Below, one piece after another: positions 22,889 to 33,139 of a stretch of DNA of 64,000 nucleotides (positions are counted from its first letter, which is position 1; every line of letters starts with the position of its first letter). The notes beneath the pieces were generated by a model. It saw nothing but the letters and a program-made list of their open reading frames with translations, was not told where the DNA came from and searched no databases. Source of the stretch: Marisa cornuarietis (Eukaryota; Mollusca; Gastropoda; Architaenioglossa; Ampullariidae); assembly GCA_004794655.1 (NCBI GenBank), contig SMMW01000001.1, positions 5,019,001 to 5,083,000 on the forward strand, written 5' to 3'. The translations under genes were made by a program, and so were the position numbers.

Positions 22889-23653
22889 TTAATCATGTTC
22901 ATTGGCAACCGAGTCATCTCCCTTTGCATCAGATACTATCTTTTGTCTTTCTGCTCTGCGATCCTCCTTTTCCTCTCCGAACTCAGAACCAGATGTGACC
23001 TTTGGTCTGAGACTCTCGAGCGGTAGTCTTTGCGATCTTGGGTCGCCGACCTTCTCCATGGGTGGTCGTGTCAAGGCCACGACGGACTGGTTCCTCTTGC
23101 TCACTCTGCCTGCAGTACCGTCATCGCCAACACCGGACGAACTGTCCTCGTCTTTGCTGAGGACCAGCAGGACACGAGCCTTTTTCACCGCCAGGTCTGG
23201 TGCCGTCCTGCGCACTTCCCCGTCCACTGTCGCCTCTGCGTAACCCAAGGACTCCACGGACGCCTCGTTGCCCATGCGGTGATCATGAACCACTCTGCAA
23301 GATCCCTTGACTGAGATTTGTGAGCGATTTCCCGTTACAAAAGCCTGAGATTTGTTTTTATTGTTTCTTCCGTCACAGTAGAAAATATGATTATCACCTG
23401 ACGCTTTATAAATGCGATAATAATTGATGAGCTCTGGTAACTGACAATGTGATATAAATGGATACGGTTATTATTTTACTATGATATTTTCAGACACACC
23501 GACAAAATATTAAAAAGTACATATATTGATGAAAGCAGCTTCAGTTATAGACAGCGGACCGATATTAGGGCTTACCTGTACAATCCCGTGCTTTTGTCGA
23601 ACTGAACCAGTGTGTGTTTCGTCGTACCTGGAAACGGGAACTACTTTTCCACT
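22889..23653 (-). CDS. Unidentified minus-strand exon pair (hypothetical)
   Basis: Two open segments, 23576-23653 and 22889-23305, join in frame: GTGTTCTACCAG acceptor, 26 codons, strong donor CAG/GTAAGC, a 270-bp intron, then a weak acceptor (GTCAAG) and about 138 codons ending in TGA. The product begins SGKVVPVSRYDETHTG and has a charged, Lys/Glu/Ser-rich C-terminus. GC content is higher than the surroundings. I recognise no family. No upstream exon was found, and the plus strand of 22902-23243 is also open, so this could be chance. Confidence 0.3.
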
Positions 23654-24112
23654 CTGGTAGAACACGATGTCAGCAAATGCAGGGACTATTTAACGTAGCG
23701 TGCAAGGCCTGTCAGAATTACAATACGGTCTCTATTGTCACGGATCCAGTGATCCCAGACGAGAGGTCATGGTCTCATTATCTCTTGGCGTCTTATGTCT
23801 GTGGTAACATGCCGCAACAGTCGCAATTAAGTCTGTGCAGGCAGGCTAATAATATTCAACAGAAGCGTAAATGACACAGGAGTAAGCACTGGGGCAAATC
23901 CGCAGGATTATAGTCAATGAGCACGTTCTTGATAACCCAGCGACGGGCGAGCTGAAGTCGGCGTTATCAGCTTCTAGCGGAAACACACAAGCTTGTATAA
24001 ACAAACATGCACCGCATATATGACTGGTGTGCTTCGTATGTTCGTCTGCTTCTTTTCTCTTATCTTTGTCTCCCCTGCTTTCCTTCTCTTTGCCAACTTA
24101 CTGAATTGCAGT

Positions 24113-24149
24113 TTGTGTGTGTGTGTGTGTGTGTGTCTGTGTGTGTGTT
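24113..24149 (+). repeat. (GT)n microsatellite
   Basis: Dinucleotide run in the gap before the tetraspanin gene. Further short GT/CA runs occur at 7593-7622, 13,340-13,370, 26,041-26,100 and 38,440-38,453. Confidence 0.9.
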
Positions 24150-24800
24150 ATGATACATACAGGATACATATGATACATACATTCTTGATTGTCTTTTCGC
24201 AAGTCGATCAAAATTTTAGGGAAAAGCAGACGACTCTAGAGATTTACCTTTTGGTGACCTTAAAATGACGTAAGAATTGTGAACATCGTCACTGCTATAC
24301 GTCATGTTGCGTCATGTCCACAGATGATTGTTGATCCCTTGTCGGATGTTGTTGACACCCGCGAGGAGTTTATTTTGTCTTGACGCAGTAGTCTCAATTT
24401 ACGGACAAAAGTGACACACCTCGTAGTTCTGCTACTGCTGAGAGTTTATTTTCTACAAGTGAACGTGTATATTTTAAACTGAATTTGGATATGTAGAATA
24501 TTCGTACATGTGAAGAATGCATATTTCTGTGCCTCTCAAGTGACCAAGCTGACCATTCTTTAGCCACCGTGGTACAAAAACAAATGATGAAACCAGGAAA
24601 AAAGATTGCCTCTATTTTGAGGAGCTCGTTGCCTGGTTACAGCCAGCGGTCGTGGTAATGGCTTCTAAAATATTTCGTCAAACACCCGCGACCTACTATC
24701 CAGACAGAAAGGTCAGATATCCTTGAGATACCCGTAAGTAGTTCTTCTGGACCTGACTTAGCCTTGGCTTCTACGACTTACTTGTGACCACGACAACGGC

Positions 24801-24896
24801 ATGGGTGGTAGGTGTTGTATCATGGCTTATGCTGGCCGAGCCAGGCTCAGCACGGTCGGGACAGTCCACAACCTGTTGACGTCTTTTGCAGGAAAG
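24801..24896 (+). CDS. Tetraspanin exon 1: N-terminus and start of TM1
   Basis: Thirty-two codons beginning at an ATG with good context (CGGCATGG) and ending AAG/GTAGGT in phase 0. A Cys-Cys pair at 5-6 could be lipid-modified (inference). A second Met at residue 8 is an alternative start. Confidence 0.75.
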
Positions 24897-25765
24897 GTAG
24901 GTCCCCAAATTCTATACATTGCTGTAAAGGTTAACGAAGGCTGTTCAAGTCTTTGTATGCAAAACACAAAACATAGTAATAAATAGTCATAATAATAAAG
25001 CATCTATATAGCATGTTTCTCCACTTGACAATGAGCTCAAAGCACTCGAAAAAAAGCACGAAAATCACACACAGTATCCCAGCTGCAAACTGTCGAAAAC
25101 AAGGGAGGGATAGTATCGACGGTTGATTACAAGCATATCGTTGCAAACTATTAGGTAAAAATTACATGCATTCGACTGGCTAGTTTTTCATTTTAAAATT
25201 GTTTGTTAAAAACGTTCGCATAAGCGCGTGCATACGTACGTAGGGGAAACGAGGGATTTTTACGATTTATCGAACCTACTGCCGACTTGTCCAAATACAG
25301 TCAACGGTCTTCATGGTTTTTGAAGACAGTAGGGGTGTCAGATATTCAAGAGGAATGTGGAAGGGCTCTGTCTACATTCACCTTGAAGTAAACTTGGATT
25401 CTAGACACACGACAGGCCTGCCTGCACCTCATACCTGGGTCAGCGTGTGTTGGGCAGCTGTCATCATGTGACTGATGCAGATCATTAGAAACTCGTTTTC
25501 CTAAACCCAATAATCCACCTGGTTGACCTCAGATTTTCAGGCAATTACCACTAACGCCATATTGTCCTCTTCAGGTGCTCGTCAGCTGGGCCCTGTTCAT
25601 CAAGTTCGGCCTGGAAAATCGTGTGGCCACGGTACTCAACAATAAAGGCGGTGCACTCGCATACTATCTCATGGCTATTGGTTCCCTAATGTTCTTCGTG
25701 CAGCTTGCTGCCATCAAAGTGAGTTCTTCCTCACAATCATGAGAACACGCGACGATGACGACGAC

Positions 25766-25809
<44 letters not shown>

Positions 25810-28800
25810 ACTAGGAGAATTGGTTGGCACAGGTAGTATATGACGCTGGCACCAAGGAAGGAGCGGTGAGGAAGTCGTGCCGGCTGCTGGTGGTTGTGCA
25901 GGCTATGGAGGTAATCATGGTGCTTCTGCACCTCAGCGGAGCAATCCTATGTCTTGTCCACATCAAGCTCATCAAGGACGCCTTCCACACAGGTGTCATC
26001 GCTGCTATTAAGCTGTACAAGTAAGGAGAATACAGACATTGTGCGTGCGTGCGTGTGTGTGTGTGTGAGAGAGAGAGGTTGGGTGTATGTCTGTGTGTGT
26101 GAAGCCTGGAAGTTTTCTGAAATCTTGGTTTTGTGCTATCATGCAACCGGACATTTGCAGTGTGTTTATGTCTCGCGCAGAGACAAGCTTGAGGTGAAGC
26201 AGGCCGTAGACAAGATCCAACTGACGTTCCGCTGCTGCGGCAGCAGCTCCATGGAGGACTGGTTCAAGATTAGCTGGGTGTCGCTCTCTTACCTCAATAC
26301 CAAACATGCGGATGTCGAACGGTATGACTTGAGCCCAGGGTCACTTTATGTCCTTTGACAAACGATTTAGTCCGCTTCACTCACAGCTGTTTGGGAAACT
26401 TTCTTAACATAAAACAGTTCAGATTATGTTTTATATTCTCGAGAAAGAAAAGTTGACTAAGCTACCAACATGTTACTTTTGCAAACCATCACACAGTCCA
26501 CTCGAACCAAATATAAAAGCGCACACCAGTCCAAGTCGGTACTCCTTGCTCAACGACAATGCGATCGTGCAAGTAACATTATTACAGTACATTTTTATAT
26601 AGCGCGATTTTATTAATATGCTCATTGCACTCTACCATCGCAAATGGAAATGCCATGCCAAACGAAAACATTGAAAGGCGTCACACAACGGCCTGCAAGG
26701 CGAGTGAACACTACTCACTTCATATTATTTGTATTGTATATACGAACATTTATGAACACAGAGAGAGAGAGGGATGGGATGTGGAATGTCAACACATTAC
26801 ACCAGTGTGGCAAAGTGAAACAACTCACCCATGACCTAGAACGGCCCAGGTGGGGTGCTGTGGGATTGGCGGAGGTCAGATGGCCAAGATTTGGTGAGAT
26901 AGTATCTCCCACCAACTCTGAGAGGACGCAACACACGACAACAAACCCGACGTGGACTTCCTGGTACATAGGTAAGTGGTCGGAGCCGTCATCAGCTGTA
27001 CCCCCATATCCATCCAAGCTTATCTCCATACGTGTCTCTGCCAGGCCTCACAGTGTCACCATATGTCTATGTATATGCTCTGACTTCCATGCAATAAGGC
27101 AACGAAGTAGAGGAGTTTTACCCACAGCTAGACAGGGTAACAAAGGTAGTACCGAAACAGTACTTCCTGGTACTGCTCCGTGGCCGTAACGCAAGGCTCT
27201 GCCCAGATGCTTACCAGCAATGGGCAGGAACGGTGGGTAAATTTGGCCTGAGCACAATCAACGACAGGGGCCTCGGAGTTTGCGCAGAGCCAAAGACTCA
27301 CTCAAACCTTATGTTGTCGCAAGAAATCGAGGACGGCAACTTGTCATTCGCAGAAGAACTGTTCCATAATCAAATCACCTTCGTCCTGCTACCTAAACGC
27401 TTTAGATTCTGCATCAACAAGGCCAAGACGAGGACACATCCAGACGCTAACACAGGCAGATACTATGTCCGTGCCTTAACAAGCCTGAAGTTGAATTTGA
27501 ATTCCCCCCAATTTGCTTTGATTTGGAGAGACTGCGAGACCCAAGCGTTGCAAAAATCTTCAAGGCCAAAATTCGCCGCATTGAAATTGGTGGACTGTGA
27601 TGTAGACGTCCTTGTTGGAAACGTCAAAGTGGTGCTGATGTCAACAGTCTTGAAAACGCTGGTCGTCACAGGAATGAGAAACAACGCTGGGTCACGAACA
27701 AAATCCTAGTCTTTGTGATCAAAAGAGGTCCATACAGAAATAAAGGAAAAGCAACAGGGTCTGGCGCAGGAATAAAATCTGGTTTACTACAACGTTCACT
27801 CTGTACAAGTCTTTCGTAGTACCGATCCTGTTTTACGGATGCAAAACGGGGACTCTGCCGATACAGAATGGAGGATCCAGGCATTCGAGAACAAGTGCCT
27901 GAGTAGGCTGCTCCGGATCTCCTACAGAGAACATAAAACCAATGACTTTGTAGGTAGCAGCACGGTCGTCACACTAATAGGACACTAGTAACGCTATTAG
28001 CAACAGTCAAGCGACGTAAGTTAGTGCTATTTCATCATGTGACCTGTCCCGACGCTTTGTCAAAGACCATATCCTTCAAAGTACCTTCAGAGGAAGAACT
28101 GGTTTACGAATGTGAAAGAGTAGACTGGCAGTCCTGTGCAGGACCTGCTCATCATCGACCAAGACAGGCGCGAATGGTGGGCATTGTCAACTGCCGCATC
28201 TATCCATGTACTCGCCCCCCAACGACTAATATCAGCTCAAGGACAAATGACTGAAGTTTTCAGAACACAGTCCTGCTTCTCCTATAGACAGGAAAATAAA
28301 CCAAAAGTATCACTTTTGTAGACATGACCATAGAGTAACCACAGAACATTCTTCCTGACACGATCATAGGGATATGACACAGACCAATCACACAAGACCA
28401 TAGACCGACCACACTGCAATTGTGTAGACACGTGCAGACAAGCACCTTTGTAAAGACGACTACTGCCAATCGTACAGCACAGTCTTGTGCCCCTAGTACA
28501 CCGAGGCTCGGCAAAGTGGAACATGTTCTGTCATTGTTTGTCCCGCTCCTCAGGTACCTGCAGAATGGTGAATTCGTCAAAGATGACGCCCCGTTCAGCT
28601 GCTGTGACCTGACTGTACCGCGCCCCTGCGTGCATCACGACGTGTTGAACGCCACCGCACACCGATTCGTGGGTACAAGTGGCACGCTGTACACGGAGGG
28701 CTGCTCGTACACCCTCATCACGTTCTGGAAGACTTATGTCATCTTTCCTACTTTCGCCGCCTTGCTCGTGCTCGCCTTCATGCATGCAAGTATCTCCAGA

Positions 28801-30637
28801 CTCTTGTAACAGCTCCTTGCAACATTCTCCACTCTCTTCTATCAGTTCCTTGCAACATTTTCCAGACTTTTGTACCAGTTCCTTGCAACATTCTCTAGAC
28901 TCCTGTAACAGTTCCTTGCAACCTTCTAAGGGACTCTTTACAGCTCTTTGCACATGCAGCAACTACCTCGATCTAGTTTTCCACCATTCAGAAATTTATG
29001 TCAACATTCTCCAGACTCTTGTAACAGCTCCTTGTAATGTTCTTTAGACTCTTAACAGGTCTTTGCACGTGCAACAAGTTTTCCAGCATTCAGCAAGTTA
29101 TTTCAGCATTACAGAATGGCAACGTGCGCACCTAGGTTCGAGGTTGTCGTTCTCCGTGTGCCTTTAAATGAAACGCTGCATTAGTTCCTTAACAAATGTT
29201 GAAGCAGAGTACAAGTACATAATCTGCACCCACGTGCATGGGCTTTGTCCAAATGTTATTTCCCGATACGATGGGCGTGAGCAGATGTCTCTTGCCTGAT
29301 GAAAGTTGGATTTACACAGAGACCTGGACAGCTGTCTTTGGTTTACCTTTTCTTTTTTTAGTGCTGACCACAAATGTCAGCGTAGATTGGTGGCAACTAG
29401 AGATTTAACGTGACGGCCGCGTTCTCTGACACTTGGTGTGACCATGCGGCCTGATGTGTGAGCATTTGGCGTGTTGTGTGACCTTATGCCATATGTCTGT
29501 GCCAGCTGCTGTCTGTCATCTTGGCCCGCCTCATGCAGACCTCGCTAGACGAAGCATTAGATTTTGACGACCCCTTCGGTAAAGGCGATGCGTACTGCTG
29601 CCGTAAGTGTCCCTGCACCATCCTACCCAGCGGCGACCCCAGCAAGGTCATGAGCAAGAAAGCAGCAGCAGAAGCCGACGCTGAGGGTAGGGGGCCGGAT
29701 TAGATGGTCACCACTGGCATTTCGCACATCTGGTACATACGGCAGTGTTCCTCTTGCTCTTAATACCTTCTTTTACGAATGGCTGCCCCTTAACTAGTCT
29801 TTCAACAGGCAAGGGCAAGGTAGTCTTCTTACGATGATATATATATGTGCAGTTTTTAAAACTCGTAATAATTATAATAATAATTATGAGGATCCATTGC
29901 TTTCATTAGAAGAAAGACTGCAGCTTTTTCTTTCAAAATTTCACATCTTGTTGGAAGAACTCTACTTAAAAAAAATCTTGCACAAACAAAATCTATCTTT
30001 GACAGGAAGAACTTTTTGTATTACCCAATACTTCCTCAAAAATACCCCCCCCCCCCACACACACATTTTGGCTTCAAAGTTCTTTTTCGTAAATGACTTG
30101 AGCTGATACAAAAAGTGTATCTGAGTGCAAAACATTATTACGTTCAAGCCTACAAACTTCATTAGCTCTACTGAATAATACTCATTAACGCTTTCTGTCT
30201 TTAAAGACACAGAAGGCACAGATGACACAAGGGACTCATTTTCAAGTAAAGCCGTCAGCGACTACGCTGGCGATACCGGTGATTCCACAGACGGCAGAGG
30301 CGAAGAATTTGCAGATCTGTTGGAAACTCAACAACCTACAGGAAGGGAACAAAGAGAAATGGATGGCGCTAGTGAAGGCGCAGGACAAAAAGAAAGACAT
30401 GAGAGCAAAACAAAAACAGACCAAAAGGGTAAACAGGATAAAAAAGGCAAAAAGGATAAGAAAGACAAAAAGGATAAGAAAGGAAAAAAGGATAAAAAGA
30501 AGGGCAAAAAAGATAAGAAGAAGAAAAAGTCAAAAAGTAAGAAAAAGGGAAAGAAAAAAAAGAAGAAAAAGAAGAAGAAGAAAAAGCCGAAGAAAATGAA
30601 GAAGCCTAAAAGGTCTAAGACTAAAAAACGACGATAG
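24801..30637 (+). CDS. Peripherin-2/ROM1-like tetraspanin with lysine-rich tail, complete, 7 exons
   Basis: Exons 24801-24896, 25575-25718, 25833-26020, 26181-26321, 28554-28785, 29506-29686 and 30207-30637 give 1,413 nt and 470 residues, with matching phases. Four membrane segments lie at about 20-41, 59-79, 98-122 and 251-275. The large loop (about 125-245) has RCCG (161-163), DWFKISWVS, RYL, FSCC (206-207), PRPC (215) and GC (240), closely following vertebrate peripherin-2. LARLMQTSLD after TM4 also matches. The family bends and stabilises photoreceptor disc or membrane rims. An in-frame TAG at 24759 supports the start. The tail (276-470) is hydrophilic and ends in about 75 mostly Lys residues. 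One intron needs a GC donor. Confidence 0.9.
25575..25718 (+). CDS. Tetraspanin exon 2: TM1 end, small loop, TM2
   Basis: Forty-eight codons after CTCTTCAG, ending ATCAAA/GTGAGT. VLVSWALFIKFGLE completes TM1 and resembles the IIIFGLGLFLKIEL region of vertebrate peripherin; ALAYYLMAIGSLMFFV is TM2. Confidence 0.85.
25753..25806 (+). repeat. (GAC/GAT)n microsatellite filling half of a 114-bp intron
   Basis: Trinucleotide run in the intron between tetraspanin exons 2 and 3. A TGA just after the donor would end translation if the intron were retained. Confidence 0.9.
25833..26020 (+). CDS. Tetraspanin exon 3: TM3 and start of the large loop
   Basis: Enters in phase 0 after TTGGCACAG and ends TACAA/GTAAGG in phase 2. 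LLVVVQAMEVIMVLLHLSGAI is TM3. Confidence 0.85.
26181..26321 (+). CDS. Tetraspanin exon 4: CCG motif of the large loop
   Basis: Carries QLTFRCCGSSSMEDWFKISW, the diagnostic CCG motif plus the DWF-I-W stretch typical of peripherin/ROM1. Ends GAACG/GTATGA in phase 2. Vertebrate peripherin has an extra Cys about 15 residues before CCG; none is present here. Confidence 0.9.
26745..28260 (+). mobile_element. Decayed, internally deleted RTE-type LINE in tetraspanin intron 4
   Basis: Frameshifted translations match the endonuclease start (MWNVNTLHQCGKVKQLTHDL...GLAEVRW), the end of the endonuclease and following linker (KFGLSTINDRGLG, RFCINKAKTRTHPDANTG, DCDVDVLVGNVKVVLMS), and, after a jump, post-RT motifs (LYKSFVVPILFYGCKTGTL, IQAFENKCLSRLLRISYREH) and the terminal QDLLIIDQDRREWWALS. 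The core reverse transcriptase is missing. Not functional. This family is often annotated as craniofacial development protein 2-like or endonuclease-reverse transcriptase. Confidence 0.8.
28554..28785 (+). CDS. Tetraspanin exon 5: second half of the large loop and TM4
   Basis: Reads RYLQNGEFVKDDAPFSCC, PRPC, an N-glycosylation sequon NAT (222-224) and GC (240), then the TM4 helix to Met-His267. The ORF continues only 7 codons to TAA. Phase and peripherin similarity (…LARLMQTSLD in the next exon) require splicing after CAT at GCAAGT, a consensus GC-type donor. Confidence 0.8.
28785..29070 (+). repeat. 33-bp minisatellite starting at the exon 5 donor
   Basis: Units begin at 28785, 28818, 28851, 28884 and 28917 (TGCAACATTCTC..GACTC.TGTAACAG.TCCT), with two diverged copies around 29010-29070. 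The first unit contains the GCAAGT splice donor of the tetraspanin gene. Since 33 is a multiple of 3, the reverse strand reads as an 11-residue CCKELLQESGE-like repeat, which I do not take as coding. Confidence 0.85.
29506..29686 (+). CDS. Tetraspanin exon 6: end of TM4 and proximal tail
   Basis: Follows CTGTGCCAG. LLSVILARLMQTSLDEALDF aligns with the vertebrate TM4 end (…LRYLQTSLDG). A cluster CCRKCPC follows, unusual and possibly palmitoylated or metal-binding (inference). Ends GAGG/GTAGGG in phase 1. Confidence 0.82.
30207..30637 (+). CDS. Tetraspanin exon 7: acidic then lysine-rich tail
   Basis: Begins after CTTTAAAG in phase 1; the acidic Asp/Gly/Thr part (about 60 residues) gives way from about 30,400 to KGKKDKK-type repeats and almost pure Lys, ending KKRR. 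The DNA is a purine-rich A-dominated tract, so slippage expansion is likely. No vertebrate peripherin has such a tail as far as I know. Confidence 0.8.
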
Positions 30638-30864
30638 TGACAATGAGTGACTTTAGGCTGTTCAGCCTGGTACACAATGCAAGCCCAAACACTTGCAGAC
30701 TGAGGGAATGACAAAGGGAAGAACTGCCATTTGTGAAGCAATCATGTATGCACAGGCTCCACCATGTTCACGCTAACTGGATATCATCTTATTATTGCTC
30801 AGATTATTACCCTTCTTTACATTTAGAAAAGAATATTTTAGAATATTTTATGTTAAGTTGTTTC

Positions 30865-30870
30865 AATAAA
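30865..30870 (+). terminator. Polyadenylation signal of the tetraspanin gene
   Basis: AATAAA about 230 nt after the stop codon, in AT-rich sequence. Confidence 0.6.
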
Positions 30871-30879
30871 GATGCTTAT

Positions 30880-33139
30880 AAGGTATAGTGTTCATGTACA
30901 GCATATATATTAAATTCTAGTACACATCTTTTTTTTCTTCTGGTAACTATTAACTACGGCATTTGTGTTCAATTTTAGATCTCCAAGCTCACCACATTCC
31001 GCTTATGCAATGCTCACAAAGCAGATCTGTTGCAATCATTCAATAATCAAGTCATTTGTTAAACTGGAATGGAAACCTATTCACAAAAGCAATCCAAGAT
31101 ATTAGATGGGGTCCAGAGGGCAGGGCAGTTGCAGCAAATGTAAATTTCAGCAGCAGTAAAACAGACATTATTTGTTCAACTCATAAAAATAATATATGCA
31201 TCAAAAACTGTAAAATCAAATTCACCACTTTAAAATATGGATAAAGGGAAAAATAGCAGTTAATGGTTAAATGGCACATCATATTTCTCAATATAAACTT
31301 GCTGCATTGATCTCCATTCATCTTGCAAAAGGTAGTGCCCATGTATGAGCCTTCATGATCTCCTGTCAGCCTGCCCAAGGAGACACCAACAAAAAGAGTT
31401 TAGGGACATCTGCAACTGTCTTTCAGTGGTTTATCATTTAAACTGTTAACTGTTCCCTTCCCCTTTCTACTGTCATGCTGCTTGGGTTGTGTATCAAGGT
31501 TCTCCCAATGTGCAACTCTGTAATGAAGAACTCTGGATTACAAGACTACCGCATCACCTCAGAATTAGGCATTTATTGTTTTATGGATATATCCTGCATC
31601 AAAAAAGATTTATGATTTAATATTACATCATATATACCAATCAAAACTGCTATTTAATTAATGTGCCAGAACCCATCTGCAGTCTGAAAAATTTCCAATT
31701 AAGTCACTCTTTTAAACCATTATCTCAGATAAAAATTGTATGGAAGTGTGTGGATAAACTGCAGCATACAGCATTTAAATACAGTTTCTCATTAAAGTGC
31801 TTCACCATTACCACCGTTATAAAATTTAAATGTACCATAAATGTTTCATCATTTGATCTTAGCATATTGTCTGAATATTTATACTATAAGCAACTACCTT
31901 ACAATAATCAAATGAATGAAATATTTCATAACTGCACATTAGCAATCAAGTTTGGGTGATGAAAAAGTTATGCACACACATGCCGACACTTTAAAAAGTG
32001 ATTCACTATATTATCTATTAAGAATATGCAAACAAACTGCATTCGCATCTGATCAATTATTATTCCTTTCCACGTCCATGAACTGATTTTAGTATACAAA
32101 TATTTTCCCACCGCTTCAGCTTCACCATCCTGGATTTCTGCACAGTGCATCATCGGATAATTTTGTCATGTCAAAGTTATACTGAAATGCAGTATACTTT
32201 TGTGTTGTATAGATTGAACATTAACTTGTGAAGCCCTCTAGATTGGTAGCATGCTATCATTGCAGCAGCACTGCATAAAATGCAGGTTATTAAAATAAGC
32301 CCCTTTACTGTTTAGCAGCTTCAAATCTCAACTTCTCTCAAACCATTTTATCTAGCATGGTGTATCTAATCATCAAGGCTAGTGTAAGTGATTGTTCACA
32401 CTGTAAGTCAATGTGGCCCTACAAGCTGAGTTGGCTTACAATATATTTCTGCACCAAAGAACACATCAAACACATACAAAAAGCAAATTATGTCATGTTT
32501 GATTGATTTGATTAGGCACTTCCACGTGGGATAAGGCTGATCTGTAACACCTAACTGGAAGACAATAGCCTTATGCTAGAGAAAAAAATGCACTAGGCAG
32601 CTAACATTTGAATACATGTGCGCCATCATTCATTCCTTATTAGTTGTAGAAACACAGATCCTCATGCAGCTAAATTTATCTGTAAGCACCAAAAGCATTT
32701 TTATACATACATAATACTATCAAGATTTAAACAGATTCTATATCATTAATCAACTAGTAGTAAAATCATCAATTTGGGCTTTTTATAAGAATACAACAGC
32801 AGTCTGCAACTCTAACAATTTTTATGGAAATGTACACAACTAAACTTGACACCTATTTATTATAAACTGACTAAGGATTTTAAAATTAAATTCTCATTTA
32901 ATGATTTAAAAAAAAACAAATATTTTGTTCATATAGCATAAATTCTTCAGACTGTTTTAGATTTTAACTTTGTCATAATCTCTAAATAAAAAAAAAATTC
33001 ATATGCTTGATAGTAGCTGTGAATGAAAAATGCATTTAAGACATCTGCAAACAACCAACATGAAAACAGTCACATCTTTGCATGATGCCCGTGCACAAAC
33101 ACATCCACACACACATGTATATAACTATAATTTTAATAT
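30880..33139. other. AT-rich stretch between tetraspanin and TBCC
   Basis: No coding signal. The part next to 33,140 is presumably TBCC 3' UTR (several TTTATT, i.e. AATAAA on the minus strand, for example near 32,856), but its end cannot be fixed. Confidence 0.5.

Noticed and set aside
28531..28962. Minus-strand frame with 11-residue CCKELLQESGE-like repeats
   Set aside because: It is the reverse reading of a 33-bp minisatellite and of tetraspanin exon 5; the repeat length alone keeps it open.
30328..30741. Minus-strand poly-Phe/Leu frame
   Set aside because: Antisense shadow of the lysine-rich tetraspanin tail.
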